Of a stretch of 64,000 nt of DNA, positions 13,170-27,900 are shown piece after piece. The translations under genes were made by a program, and so were the position numbers. This DNA is from Sipunculus nudus. Taxonomy: Eukaryota > Annelida > Sipuncula > Golfingiida > Sipunculidae. Under the pieces are notes generated by a model. It had not been told where the DNA came from and ran no database searches. It saw only the letters and a program-made list of their open reading frames with translations. The stretch covers positions 76,183,676 through 76,247,675 of the forward strand of contig CM049316.1 in NCBI GenBank assembly GCA_026874595.1. The letters run 5' to 3'. Position 1 is the stretch's first letter. Each line of letters opens with the position of its first letter.

Positions 13170-15190
13170 TTTTCAAAGTATTTATTTATTCATTTATAAC
13201 AACATTCTGAGGGTAGCCTGCACCAGATAAACACTTCAGTTGTAAGCAGGCCCCTGATCCAGATATAAAATACAAGACATTTATGATATACATGACAATA
13301 ACATGAAATAAAAATAAAAGTTACATTGCAAATAACATGCTGAGACTGTAAAACTAAAAAATAATGACAGATTATACAATCAATAGGTTATCATGAACAT
13401 CTCGGTACTAAGAGGGATAAGATGCAACAGGCACACACGATTAAGATAAAATAATTCCGTACGGTACAAGAAGCTGAGACAGGAAAAGTAGGAACGTGAC
13501 ATTATTTTCAAAAGTGACAAATTTGGGGCGCACTTGATGTCGAGAGGGAGCGCATTCCATAGAGCACTGCCTGCATAGAATGAAACAGCCTTAAATGATT
13601 CTATGTGAGGTTTGGAAAGTATTTATTGTTATGGGTTACGCTGGTTAAATAATGGTGGAAGTCTTTAGTCATAGCGAACTTATCAGACAGATACGAAGGG
13701 GCTAAACCGTTTATGCATTTTTTCGTCACAACAGATAACAAGTAAGATATCGCCGTTCGACTTTCTTTCAACCGATCTCTGTGATTAATTTACGACTATA
13801 ATTTCTTGTTATAATCCTTGCTGCCCGACAATGAAAACGTTGGATAGCGACACGGAGCGCATTTGGACAGCTGCCCCATACGGTAAAGCCATCGTCTGTT
13901 GTTGGCTGGATGAAAGCGGGATATGCTGTGAGTAGAAACTTTTGTGGAGGAAATTGTCAAGTCTGTGTAATAGCCCTATTTTGCAAGATAACTTTAAAAA
14001 CTGCAGAAGTGTGCGATTTCCGTGTGAGATGTGAATCAATTAACAGGCCATAGTGAAGGGATTCATTAACATTCGGGAAAGCATGTTCATCTATACTGAT
14101 AAGTAATGTATTTGCAGTTTTGCGTTGTTTTGAACTTATTAGCATTGTTGCCGATTTTGTGGCATTAGCAACTAGTTTTTTTATTGAGCTACTTGGTTAC
14201 TTGGTCTACAGCACTCTGCAGCTTATATTGTGCTGGGTCGCGACTGAATCAGTCAGCGTAGAGTGTGATGTCATCAGCATAAACTGAACATTTAGCGTCT
14301 GTTATATTAGCGGGCAAATCGTTGATATAAAAAAACGAAATCGGCCCAAGTAGAGTGCCTTATGGTACCTCAGTATTAAATGTTCTCAATTCAGAAAAAT
14401 GGTTATTGAACTGCTTTCAGTTATATGAATAATTATAAAACCAACCATGCGAATTTCCACTTACGCCATATTGTTTTAATTTCACAACAATATATCGGGA
14501 TTTAAGGAACCAAAACCTTTTTAGGGTCGATAAAACATATTGAGTTTACGCGTCCGCAGTACATAGCTATAGCCAATTATCAACCAGTCTATGCAATGCG
14601 GTTTGGGTGGAGTTATTTGCGAGAAAATCAAGGGGTATCAAGCGCTTATCGTTAAGGTACTTGAGGAAATGGCGTTTAATTATGACATGACATGTAATAG
14701 AAATCAGCCTTTAGTTGTTAGGTTCTTGAAAATGGGAACGACTTTCGCACATTCCCAATCTGGGGGAATGATGGCACAAGACTGTCCGCAGCCTCTCCGT
14801 GTAATAACCCTTGCTCATTTGAGAGGTGGAAAACTGAGAATCAGTAAAAGTAGGTTCTTCATGTATATCATCATCTTTGGTAAACGTTTTACAGAGTAAA
14901 GAAATCGTTTAGGTCATCAATAGTGAGACCAGGGATATTGTGACTATAACTAACTGGATAAATTACGTGTTTTAAAACAGGTCTCCCGATTACCTAATTT
15001 TCTGAAACTCTCCCACAGTTTTGGATCATTATATGACAAAAGAGATTTATGAATGCGTTCACGGTTTTATATAAGACGCTGGATATCAGCTGACATCCAA
15101 GGATTATATCTATCGTTTCTCACTCTAAATGTACTAAATGGTGGCCAGGAATTCATCTCGCCATAGATTTCAAGCTGAGATCACATTACT
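13170..15190 (-). mobile_element. Degenerate LINE (jockey/CR1-like) RT
   Basis: From 5' on the minus strand: NPWMSADIQRL (pre-RT, near 15100), GTLLGPISFFYINDLP (near 14300-14370), catalytic VYADDITLYAD (near 14260), HYGLLIDSHLTRKSHTSAV (near 14000-14060), and the C-terminal KCINGLAPSYLSDKF (near 13700). Stops and frameshifts are frequent. It is inserted in the copy 2 CARD block. Confidence 0.78.
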
Positions 15191-15279
15191 TACATCAAAA
15201 AGGCAATGGAAAAACAATTTAAAAAACATCATAAACTTTGAGATATTTTTATAACTCCAATTTAGGAATAGCCCATGGA

Positions 15280-15870
15280 GGAATCCTATATATCTGATTT
15301 TGCATTTGCAAAAAATAAAGTAATTTTTTTTAAGATTGCGTTTGTGTTCTTGTTACAATATTATTAATTTGTCGGTATCCATAAGGAATGTTAGCAAGCA
15401 GGAATTGCTGTTCCATGTATGGATGAGCTCTCACTCACCTCTTCCCGGAAGGAAATTGATCAGTCGGCACGAAAGTGATAAGTTGGTGCAAAGTACTTGA
15501 AGTGAATGCTGCATTTCTATTTTTCAGTATTTACATATCATTGGTAAATGAGATACGAGGGATATCTTAGTTGCTTAGGAGTGAATGTTGCATTTCTGTG
15601 TTGTTCAGTATTTATTTATCGTTGCTAAATGAGATAGGAGGGAGACCTAAGTTGCTCAGTCGGGTACATGAGCAGCATTATTTAAAGAGGACCTTATTTT
15701 TCCGTTAATCAATGACTGTCTTTAATCTGATATAAACTGGTTTATCTTACCTGCATGACAAAAAAACAAAATGAAAACCTGGGTATCAAAGCGGTGAATT
15801 AACAGAAATAATTCCCTACACAAATACACACACATTAGCGGGAGCGACCGACACCAGTTATTGGCTATAC
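15280..15870 (+). repeat. Further partial copy of the CARD-block 3' flank
   Basis: Matches about 5550-6010 (TATCTGATTTT..., GGAATTGCTGTTC, GGTAAATGAGATACGAGGG, GGTATCAAAGCGGTGAATTA). It contains a local tandem duplication of about 90 bp (15500-15660) around the GAGATA(C/G)GAGGGA segment. It lies beyond the LINE, so it may be the continuation of copy 2 or a third copy. Confidence 0.65.
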
Positions 15871-18177
15871 AAGAAACTTAAATTCATCTTTTTAACTATC
15901 ATTTTTGTGGTATGTGTCTGATTACTAGGTTAGCCTAGAGTACATATTAATGGGGTTATTTTTGTAATTCCTGACCAGGTAAGTTCTTATAATTCCTTTG
16001 TGACAGCATGAGTCTTTTTTGTCTACAAGCTGTTCGTAAACACGGTACATGCGCCACTTGTGTCAAACTGGAAAACCTAACGTGGCCGGTTGTATATGTG
16101 CGAAAGTTGAAATGTCACTAGCTACAAGAAGCCCCCTTGAAAAAAATTGGTTCGTCTGACTTGCCACCCGATGTGCTTCTTGAATGTATTTGGATTGTTA
16201 AAGCGGCCCCCACATGTTATACACACTTAGATATGAACAAAACGAAATGTCTAGATGCAGAAGTTCCGGAGTTTTCTAGCCTATTTGTTTTATAAAAAAT
16301 CCAGGGGATAATCTTTGGTTATTTAAAAAGTATCAGATATTATAATAGGCAACGTTAATGTAAGTACCTATCAATGTATGTATATGGACTGCTGTGTTGG
16401 TTAAAACACACGTACATTGGTTATGTTTGCCCGAATGTGACTTACCTTCAGGGAGGTCACAACGTTAAGTATCAGTTTCTCGAAGTAAACGCTCCATTAA
16501 CTAATTCTAATCACCTTAATCACAAGCCTTATACGTCCCATCAGAAGGTGGAAAAGAAAAAGGCGCATTGTGCCACACGAAGGACTTTTAGTCAGCCATA
16601 TGAGGACTAAGCCGTACACAGACTTATAAACCCGCGCAGAGCCGGTCTTGCATTAATTTTGCTTTGTGAATGTTTAAATGAACGATAGGTGGCAGTTGTA
16701 ACAATGTAATCGCTATAGCTATAGTCAGGTTTGGCACACTGCTCAGACTCTGATAAACACAAGTACGACTCGGCTGTTTAGAGATTGTTGAAGTCAAAAC
16801 CCGAACACCCACAATGCACCGGAGCTCGTAAATACACTAGCGGCGTAGATATCAATGTAGTGAAAAGGAAAATGCTTAAAGCCCTATAAGCAGCTTTAAG
16901 AGTTAGTAGGTCCACTAAAACATCAGAACTAAAATCACGTAAAAACACACCAACTGTTTAAGATTACATGATAGAACAATCCGCCAACACTTACAATAGG
17001 ATAAAACGTATAAACTCATTACAACATTTTAACAAATGCCCACAAGTTTACAAAGGCCAAAAATAAATTCTTTTCTCCTCTTGACATTATCCTACCATAA
17101 CCTATGTAGAAAGAGACTATAGTCTTAATTTGCAAATATTATTTTTAAAGTACAGATTTTGTGATTAAATAAAAAACAAGGCCTTGCAAACTGTTTTGAA
17201 AATCTAGAAATATCGATTTATTAGAAAGTAGTCTAATCTTTATTGGATTTTGAATCTATCAATGAAGGTCAAGGTCACTGCTTACGTGTACAAAGAACAA
17301 TGTGTAAACTTTATAATTTTTTGGTTTTATAATTTTTTAAAGACGTAACTATCAGAGCATGTCACTAGGCCCAGAAGAACCAGTCAGTGGTAACATACAA
17401 ACGTTGGTTCTTGTCATGACTCCTATCATCGGCCTTTTGTCCATGTCCATCTATTGGTAAACAATAGTTTTTCACGTTGAGAGAATAAATATCAGTTTCT
17501 AATGGGCACCCATAAGCGGAACAAACCAAAGATGGTAATCGAGCGCTCTAGATGGATAGATGGGTAATCCGTGGATCCTTGCTATTTATAATCGCTGGAG
17601 TACTCCTTCAACAATAAAGGGGGAAGCTGAGGGTATGTAGAACAATAAGAATTGCTATTTTTGCGAAAACGTGTAGGTTAACTGTATTTGAAAAAAAAAT
17701 ATTGCATTTCCCGTCTTGTTCTGAACTCATTATAGCTCTTCTTAAGTATCTGTCAATAGTTAACATGGCAGAATCACATAGTAAAACAAGTTATGCCTTG
17801 TATACCCTACTAGCAAAGTAAGGCCCTTTAGTAAAATACTAAATTTTTTTAAGGTTTTATGTGAATTTTCTTTAACAATACGATTCCATATATAGAGTTG
17901 CAAAGCGATTAAATATTTCGTGCGTTCGGTCGATCATCTTTTTGAGGCGTTACACTTTTTTTTTGCTCGTACATGTGAACAACATTTCACTCAAGTCCTG
18001 TTGATATCGTGTAGAGCCCATTCCTAAACCCGTCGGTTTAGTCAGATGGATTTTCATACGAGCCTTATACTAGGAACGTCTAGAATCAGTTGATTATATC
18101 CACGAAGAGTATCTCCAAGTTAACATCTATAGCGCCCCCCCCCCCCCCCCCCCCCGAAGGGAAACAAGAAACGCTGT
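15871..18177. other. Non-coding stretch
   Basis: AT-rich, with only short unsupported ORFs and no recognised repeat apart from the C run at 18135-18155. Confidence 0.5.
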
Positions 18178-18392
18178 TCTGGGTTATATCTTTATCGTGT
18201 CATGGTTGTGATGTGTCGAGAAAATTAAGGAAAACAAGAGTGGTCTATCTTTATCGTGTCATGGTTGTAACATGTGAAGAGTATGAAGGAAGACAGTCTT
18301 TTGGGTTATATCTTTATTGTGCCGTGGTTGTGATGTGTGGAGAGTATAAAGGAAACAAGACAACACTGTCTATTGGGTTATTTCTTTATACA
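18178..18392 (+). repeat. About 60-bp minisatellite, four copies
   Basis: Units contain TTATATCTTTATCGTGTCATGG, TTGTGATGTG and GGAAACAAGA, with imperfect copies. Preceded by a long C run at 18135-18155. Confidence 0.8.
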
Positions 18393-20299
18393 CAATAAGA
18401 TATTTACAAAGGCCAGATTTATTTACACTATATACATTCATCATTGCACACGTTCATACCTACATAAACATCCACATACAGTGATACTTAAATAATGGAG
18501 ATCCGACATTCTTGGAATCTCCTTGTGGCAAAAATGAGTGCTCAACTTAATGAATATATACTTGTGTGTGTTATGTACTTGTGCGAGTGAAAAGAAACTA
18601 GAGTACATATATTGATACCCATATATCCACCGCTGATGGGTTCCCATAATATTTTGAATTTTATTTTCAAGGTCCTTTCAAATGTTTTTTATGGAAATAA
18701 AAATGCATTTTAGATTTTTTTTTACAAAGTCTCCTTTCCATGACCCTTCTGTTCAGCCTCCTTTTACCCTGCTCCTTTCATCTACCATTTTCATCATGTC
18801 TAGATTGCATGAAAATGAGATCTTTACGTTTTGATAGTTTAAATGTGCCCTGCTCCTCTTGGCCTGCCTTAGCCAGCTAGTACTGGAAAACCTCAAAATT
18901 ACAACCACCAACTGAACCTCGATAAAGTGGTCACATTTTTGAGGTGGTCGTCGAAGAAATATCTGACGTAAAGTAGCCCCCCCCCAAAAAAAAAAATACT
19001 AATTGGGACTGTGAAATAATGTTGTTATTTTGAGTTGGTCACCGAACCGGTAATCGTCAAGCGAGTTGTTACTGTATATGGTTGACTGACTTACAGTTTA
19101 AGGTGGAATGCAAGATATTTTAGGTCACAACTGCTCAAATTCAATCACTTTTCAAGCCTTTGAATTACCTAAATATATGTATAAGGATTTATTATAATTA
19201 GGGTATAGGACCTATATGACAATGTATAATAAATATGAACTTCTCATTTATCAGCAACCTATATACTAAGAGACTGAAAGGCTGTCTGTCTCACAAGAAC
19301 TTAATATTGATTTTTTTTTTATCATGTTCAAATTTAAAATTTCAAAATGCTAAGAAAAAGGAAGGTGTATGTTAAGAAAAATCTGAGATGGCGTTAAAAA
19401 TTCAGTAATCTCTGTTTACCCATGGCCAGTCATCTTATTAATGTATCACTGAAATGCGAGGTCTTAATACTAACCATTATAGCTGTGTGTGGTTGTGTAA
19501 TGACGGATATAAATTTAATCACTCAACAGATGTCACAGGATTCTTGCAAATAATGAAGGAAATAAATATATTAACATACAACAGTAATGATTGTACAAAT
19601 ATAAATATATTCTTAATGACATCATGTTACCACCATTATTCCATTACAATTCAATTCTGTGCAGTATTCAAAATGTTAGTGCTATCACAATAAATGGAAT
19701 TAATTCAGAACAACTGCAGCTGTTCAATACACAATGCATAAACAATATGATCATTGTAAGAAATGTACATAACATTAACACTGTGGCATAAAAAAAGTAA
19801 TTTCTCTAAAATCAAATCAGGATTTCAGCATTATATGTCACAGGGGAAGTGAATAACATAGGTCCCGACTGATTTCCAATGCCACTGTTATGTTAAGCCC
19901 AGACCTTGGTCTTAATGTAACATTAAGACCAGATGAAATATAATGGAATATCAAATTACTGGAGTATATAAAATTAAGACCATGTACATTAGGTATTCAG
20001 CTTGGATTGCTTTACAAGATGACATTAAGTTAAGGGTGAGCACTGACTGTAATGCCTAGTACACAGGGAGCTCCTATATCATAGTATAAAATCTAAACTT
20101 TATTATTAGATGTAAACACATGGGATATTAAATTAAGACCATACCAAAGATATTAAGTTTAACCTGAATTCATAATGTGACATTTAGTTTAGGCTTATTT
20201 TTTTCTGTGACATTAAGTCCCAAATTAACTCATCAAAGGATATTAAATCCAAACTTTACTCATAGCATGACAATAAACAAACACAACATTAAAGGCAAA
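18393..20299. other. Non-coding stretch with TIR-like end and diverged ATTAAG repeats
   Basis: Near 19050-19080 the complement reads ACAGTAACAACTCGCTTGAC, like a TIR terminus. From 19880 to 20280 the motif (G)ACATTAAGTCC / ATTAAGACCA recurs irregularly. No gene. Confidence 0.45.
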
Positions 20300-21816
20300 G
20301 TGTCTGAAACCAAAACCTTATCTTTTTATAACCCAGTTAAAAGCTGTAGGAGCATACATGGTGTTTTCCCACAAATAATATGGATATACTGACAACAATT
20401 TTATGAATTTTTGTTGTCATGTCATGAACAAAACTTTCATTGTTAAAAACATCACTTAAATATAAAACTCGTTGACTATTCTGACATAACTGACCCAATG
20501 CTGATGAAACTGTTAGGAAATATAGTGGAAAGTCTACCTGTCAATTAAGAACATCTGTCTATTAAGACCAACCTTGTGTGAACCGAAATCATTTACATGT
20601 TTTATAACCAACCTGTCTAATAAGACGACCTGCAAATAAAGACCTTTGTCCAGTCCCACAGGTGGTCTTATTACACAAGTTCTACTGTACCTAAGCAGGA
20701 TATTATGGATTCATTAATGTGCCATTATATCACAATACAAAGTCAAATATTGTATTGGTATCATCAGATGTATCAATAAGTTGACGATACAAGACCATCC
20801 AATGGAAAGTCTGACATGTAACTGGCTACCTCTAGCATTTAATTGCTAGTTGCCCAGCATAAGCAAGGCCTAAATCCATACAAAAAGTTAGTAAACTGGC
20901 ATGTTTCTCTACCTGCAAAGGTATGGTGGTCTTGAACTGAGCATAGCAAAGACTTTGAAACTGAACTCCAATACTGCTTGAATGTATCATATAATGTCTC
21001 ATACTGTGAGTAAAGTGTCCTTACAGAACACAGATATAAAAACTAGAACAATTTATCAACTGCGTTTCACAGTTTAATAATCTTTGTCTTTGACACATCT
21101 GATCCATGGAGAGAGGTCATTCACTTTTTAACATTTGCCCAAATTTATGTGCACATCTCTATGCAGTTTCAGTTAATCCTGTAATTGTGCGAGTGCTTGT
21201 TATTTACACAAAACAAGGTTCAACTGTGAAATTCACAAGAAATACTCACATATATGACAATTTTCTTTTAACTGATTCATCTGCTCAGCAGATATTATCT
21301 CAGGTGAAAATTATCTAAAAAAGCCGCAAAGAAAATTATCTGAATGCTTCACGCAGGCATTTATTACCTGTCAGGCAAAGTCAGGAACAAATGTTTCATC
21401 TTACAATTATGACAAAACCCCCAAATATGAGCAGCTGTCAATTTATCAGCTAATTAATCACAGTCTCACTGTTAAGCTGTTGGTCATTGGAATGCCACAG
21501 CATGGCCAACTTAAATTACAGGGTTATCTCAGTCATAATAAATAATTAACCCATTTTTAAGAAGATATTTATCTGTCCAGATAATTATCTCTCTGTCTTA
21601 GAAGTGTTTCACGGCCTTGGTGATTAACATAAGGCCTGCAGGAATAGAAAACTTTCTGATTCTTGGCCAAAATAGTTATCTCACTCGCTGTGTTAACTAG
21701 TATCTGAAACAGCTTGTGAAGATAACTTGCCTCAGCTCTAACCATATGAGATAATTATCTCTCCAACTGTATGATACTATGCCAGTGGGTATGCCCTTCC
21801 CAAAACAGAGTGATTC
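20300..21816 (-). other. Likely 3' UTR and downstream region of MARCHF6
   Basis: No coding signal. The 3' UTR must start at 21816. A minus-strand AATAAA lies near 21359-21364 and another near 20098-20103, so the transcript end cannot be fixed by eye. Near 20650-20692 is a repeat end whose reverse complement starts TACAGTAGAACTTGTG, typical of a TIR element terminus. Confidence 0.4.
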
Positions 21817-21901
21817 TTAATTAGCTGCTGCTGTAGTTGCAGCAGTGGTACTTGTCCTTTTCCGGCCGTCGTAATTAACCAATCTCTGCCCGACTAAATA
21901 T
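21817..21901 (-). CDS. MARCHF6: MARCHF6 exon 24 (C-terminal element and stop)
   Basis: Encodes [15 protein letters not shown], then a Thr/Ala-rich tail and TAA. The conserved Asn in LVNY belongs to the C-terminal element that Doa10/MARCH6 needs to degrade substrates (family knowledge). Acceptor TTTTCAG. Confidence 0.96.
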
Positions 21902-24900
21902 CTGAAAATAAAAATACATCTCTTTTCAAAAACTGCAGCAATGGGCATGTGCACTAAGCAACTGATCAACAATACTAACAGTGACTGTAATTTTGTATAT
22001 CTTTCCATTTTCACATAAACTGACTTTATTTACATTATTATTTATATTTTGTTTCTTGAGAAGGTCATTTAGAGTGTGATCCTGCAACAAATGAATTATT
22101 TTACTACAATTAGAAATAAATCACACTATTTTAAATGTTGAAGCAGTAAAGCACTTGCACCCACTTTCAATTTTGTTCAATGAAATAGTATTTCTGGTCA
22201 AGATCTATGCGAGTGTTACAACAATCTTTATTCTTGTTATTTAAAGACTGACAAATCAATGACAATGATAATAATATAAATATATCTGTATAATATGTGA
22301 CAGGGAGGATTCCTACTTGTCGTTTTTGATGTGCTCATAGAGCTTCTTAAACTGACGTATCTGGAACATAAAGAGGCCAACAAGAAGGACCACAGCCAGC
22401 AGGAATGGGTAAACTCTCCTGTACACCAGGTTCTCTGCCTCCACACCCACACCTGGAAAATATAACATCATATAAACATAGTCAACACCCACATCTCGGA
22501 ATTTTTAAGGTCATTAACTTTATATAAACATAGTCAACAACCACATGTGGAATATATAATGTCATTAAAGTTATATAAACACAGTTCAGTATCTTAAAAC
22601 TACCACTTTTTAAAAATTTTAAGAACTGTTACATGTTTTACTTTTGACACTATACACAGCTTGTGTCTCTAAAGGTGATTATAGATTTCTGAACATCTTA
22701 TAGTGAAATATTAAATAATATGGTACATACACACCTGTAGAACCCCTGTACTCTAAATGTGAGGGAACTACACCTTTAAAGTTGCACAAGTGTATACTGT
22801 AACACTAAGGTTAACCCATCTGAAACATATGACTCTTATTAAACTATATCTTTACTTATATGAAATATTCAGAAAATTTAATGAAAAAAGTTACATTTCA
22901 ACATTCATCTTACCACAAATCACCATCTCAAAGATAAATTCTACCAAGCATATACCATGTATCTACATGTACAGTTGGGAAATCTGTGTGATATCCTGCA
23001 CTGCAAAAGCAAAGTCTTATTGTAAACTGCGCTTAATTAATATGATCAGCATTCTGCTCAATGTTATAACACTTACCAAACAGGGGAACAAAACTTTTGG
23101 CGAATATATAGGGCAGAGCTATAGAAAGTCCAAGTCCACATATAACCGGAGCGCAGAGCTTCATCAGGATAAAATGAAGATTCATGTTACGGAAACCATT
23201 GTTGTACACCTGGAAATAAAATACAACAACACTGAGTGATCATCGCATTAACTGATTGAATGTCAAAATAAAATATGCATTTACTTAACTGAAAAATCAT
23301 ACAGGCTTGTGAGAATTGTGAAGTGGCTTTTGTTCTACAGGTATGCAGTTTGACGGACATTTTATTTTTCCTGCATAAAGCAAAAAAAGCTTCGAGTTGT
23401 CTGTGTGCCTGGTAATGTATGTGTATTTGTGTGCCTGACCTGGATGTATATGGCTCGGTGAGCCCCTACAGCTTACATGAACATTATGAAGCATGACAAT
23501 GGTTGTTATTTGCTTGATGCAATATCTAAGGAGGCTGGGCTGGTGTTACAAAGACTTAATCCATTTTTTTTTGGTAATATATGTGGCTCACCTTTAATTG
23601 TGTGCTATTCGCCTACCTGTTCTATTACATGCCGTAACCACCACTGCGGGCCCATCATGGTTACAGCACAAAATATCTTAGCGTGAAGAACTCCCAGTGC
23701 CCAATCCTGTAATGATAAAACAGCAGTGATGTGAAGTCATAGAGAGTCTAACCTTGTAATGACAGAGTAATGCTGTGTTCCCTACCTCTGGGATTGATGG
23801 TATATGCAATTGACAAGTGGATAATGGCATTCTTTGTGGTCCCAGAGGTAATTACAACTGGCAAACTGGTCATACATTGAGCAGTTCCATCTGTCCCATT
23901 TGGTGACCTTCTTTATCAACAGGTAATTACCATAAAGCCCAGAGGTAGCGAACACAGCATAATAGTAAACCTCACTTATAACCACCTGAAGGACAGCTCT
24001 CTTGGTCCTGTCAATGCCAATGGTTTTTCATATAGAACACTTTTCTAACATAGAGGGTGGTCATTTTTTTCTAAGACAGGTCCATGGCATGAGGAAGAAA
24101 CTGTTTGTTGAATGAGGATCACGGTAGCTATATGATAAGGATGATTATTATAAGCATTTTGAATTACATGTTTTATAAGAAGTAGGGCTGGCAATAACAC
24201 AAATTCAGTGAATAAGGCTTCATTTTATAAAGGAGTCAGGTTGCAATTATATCTTGAATTGTTATCCATCCACGTAACCAATTTAAATTTCATTTCAGAC
24301 ATTTAAATGTTGAATATACAGCACAAGACAATAACAAATAAATTATCATTCTATTTTCCAGTATTTATCTATCTATCCTAGTAAAAAAAATGAGCCATCA
24401 GGCTTTAATGCTTACCTGCCACAGAAAGATGACCGGTGTCTGGTTCAGCGGAACTCTGAGTGGAATAACGACGACCAGCTCAAACAGCAGACCAAGCAGC
24501 AAGGGGACCACACCAACCAGGAGGCCGGCCAGCACCAGTGACTTGAAACCCTGCAAGGCAGCATTATAGAGATTAGCAACTACAATAGGCTGAAACTATG
24601 GGATAATATCATCCAATTAGCATCTGCCCATTGTAGCTATTTTTGAATCTGACTTTTGACCTTATTTGGCACCAGTGAGTCTGAGATGTTGTGTTGCAAA
24701 AACTGTTTTCTCTTATTTGTAATTAATCTGATTTATTAAATATTGCAAAAGACAATATTTTAAACAAATTTTGTTAATTAGGTTAATTCTTTTAAAGTGT
24801 AATGCAATGAAAAAAATTATTTCTAATAGTGTGCATACATGGTTGAAAAGGCAATCAACAAAAACTGCATCTAAAGTATGTGTTCAAGTAACATCTAGCA

Positions 24901-27900
24901 TGTGCTTTACCTGCCCTTTACCTGCCCTTTATGATTTTCACCTTCCCTACAACAATCAGTGGTTGCAGCCACGAGCAAAGTGTGTCAGCTGACTGTACTG
25001 CAGGTTTTATTGTACGCTGGACAATATGTATTTTCAAATAGTAAGGTTACACTACATACACAACGGTTATGCTATGCTCATCTATTCCATTGTAACCACT
25101 GCACCAATAAGAGATTGTTGTCAGGTTTGGCCACCAGATGGTGTTCTTGCTTGGAATTCATTCCTGCTTGATTTTGCACCAATTGTACTGCCGATATTTA
25201 AACTGACAGTTCCCTGAACTGTCAGACAAGTAGTAATTGACATTTGGTTGCCCTACAGCCATATTCCCGAACATTTTCTTGTCAAGGACAAGCAGTTAAG
25301 TTTATGTCGAGCCCTGTATTGAATATCTTCTGAGTATGTTACTGTGATATGGATAGAAATAAATGAATACTAATGAAGTGTGAACAGAACATGGTTTGAT
25401 AGACAGTAATAAAATATTTTACTGTGTCTCCAGTTAATACTGGTCTGGTGCAAAAACAATTTTCAAGTCATGTCACATGATAAATCACAAAATACTCACC
25501 AACACCGCCCATTCTCTGACTCGGCCAGCAATGGCAGCGATTCCTAATGGCAACCAGTGCTGCAGGATGAACGTCGCTCGCAGACAAACCCAGCACGTAT
25601 ACAAGCCACACGCTGCTGTGTACAATTCATGGATTTTAGTACTCCCCATCCAGATGGACATCAACTTGCGGCCGATGTACACTACAATGAACAGAGCCAA
25701 GAAAATCAAATAATATATTCAAACATTAACCACAGGATATTGGGACCTGAAGTCTTAACTTTTCAAGTCCATAATCTGACTTTCCAGATGGTTAAACTTT
25801 AGTTATATATCTACCCAGGAATCTAACCCACATACACAGGAGAGTCACTTCACAAGCCTCTTTCAAAGGGGTTATAATTAACATGATCATTTAAGATGTT
25901 ACTTGAATTTGATTAAATTTAGTAATACACAACAACTTCTGACTGCATAATTTTTACATGAATTGTTAAATGCAAGATAGAAATCAGACAAATATATGAC
26001 ATCTTAGAAAATTCTAATAGAATATATATGTTGAATATTTATATACACAATAATTCATAAACTCTGAGGAACAGACCTGCAGTTGTTTGGAACTGACTGC
26101 CATTATCATTAAGTATTAACACTGTTGTACCCACCTGGTAATACAAGAGACACAAGACTGGCAGCAAACAAGGTAATCCACATCAGGGCAAATAACCACA
26201 CAAGCTGGAACACACAAATCAAAAAGTCTGGTTATAAATTGTACAACATCATGAAGTCTGCTGTACCCATAAGTTAAGTGCCACAGATTAAAATGTAAAA
26301 CAGTTTCTATACCCACAGTACAGTAGAACTGATTTCATGTAAATGCTGGTGTACTTAACCTATTATAATTTTACTAATTCACCACCCAAGATACTAAAAT
26401 ACAAAGGTTTTCACAAAATGGTTTACCCATTTGCCCCATTCTCAATATACATCCACCATAATTAATCTAACCCTTATAAAATTGAGGGTTTCTACAGCTT
26501 GCTGGTTGGTCTAGTGGGGATATACACACTCATTACTACAGGTAGGTTGGGTTAAAATCCCAGGACAGGAGACTTGATCAGGATAATGTTTTCCAGCTTT
26601 ATTATATAGGCCTTAACTATCTGCACTGATCAAGTTATCCCCTCCAGTGAGTCCTCTTTAATTTATATTATCACTAGATGACAATCTTACTTTCAAGTGA
26701 AAGAAGGTTGTTATTTTTTTTTCATAGGGCTTAAAGCTTTTGAGCCTACCTCGCTATCTCTATACTATAGAGTAAACATTTTTTATTTTTTTTAGATGTG
26801 CCTCAAAGACTTTCACTGGTTAAGACACGATGGGCTCTTGTGACTGCTCTGTAATTAATATCATTATAAGGCAAAAATCTTACTCTGAATTGAAAGATTT
26901 TTGTATACAAGTATAGAACTCCTGAGTGTGTCTACCTGTATTTTTAGAATTCTATTAATAGACTTCTTAAACATGTTCCTTATGGAATCAGCTGTAAATA
27001 CTAATTGCCTCTGCCAGGAGTATATGTGTTTATCCATGTTTGTTTGTGTTTTTGCACGTGTATTTGTTTTTAACATAACTCATGAAATAATGACCAAAAT
27101 TTCATTAATTTCAGGGCCAATGAAAAACCAATGAGATTTTGGCGTGGAACTTGCACATGAATTAAGAACGACATCAAGGAATATTCACAAATGAATAATG
27201 AACCTGCATGATATTATGGACTAAATCAGCTAATGCAAACACAGCTTCTTCCCTTTAAAAGAAATCTGTACCTGCCAAAATATTGCCTCGTAACCGTTTG
27301 CTAACCCCTGTAAACCAAGTGTTAAAAACAGTGAATAGGGTGCGATAGCAGGTTTCAACATAAACACTGTCAGGCCATGTGCTGCGTGGAGCCACAACAC
27401 ATGCCAATCTGGATATGCCCTGACTGACTTGGTCCAAAAAATGTAATACAATTATAATTCTGGCTGAAACACCACGTGCGTCCCTCTTAATCGGACCTCC
27501 AGTCAGGTGGCCTTGTTATGGTAAACAGACTATGTTTACTACACTCAGGGCTATAACAAGGGGTTAAACAGTCGCATGCAAGTAAATGAGACTGTGTGCT
27601 GGGATGGTTTTGCTGGGAAAATTTTGTATAAGCAAAACTGAACTGATAATTTGAAAGAATAAGAACAATATTGCTCATGATTATGTCCCTTTAACACATC
27701 GACCTACCCTGAAGTGAAAGAACGATGGTTTGTGGTAGGGCTTGAATCCCGTGGGTCCTCCTCCCTGCAGCATGGCTTGATGAGCTGCCCCCAGGCCCTG
27801 CAGAGGGGCAGCCACAGGCTGAGCTGGAGCTGGAGGGGCTGCTGCTGGAGCAGGTGCTGCAGCAGCTTCTTCCTCAACTTCCTCTTCCTCATCTTAAAAA

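Noticed and set aside
22790-23239. 149-codon plus-strand ORF
   Set aside because: Antisense to MARCHF6 exon 22 and flanking intron; no protein-like features beyond the mirrored conservation.
26490-26570. A tRNA gene
   Set aside because: A and B box-like sequences are present, but no acceptor stem or anticodon arm could be drawn; a SINE head is more likely.
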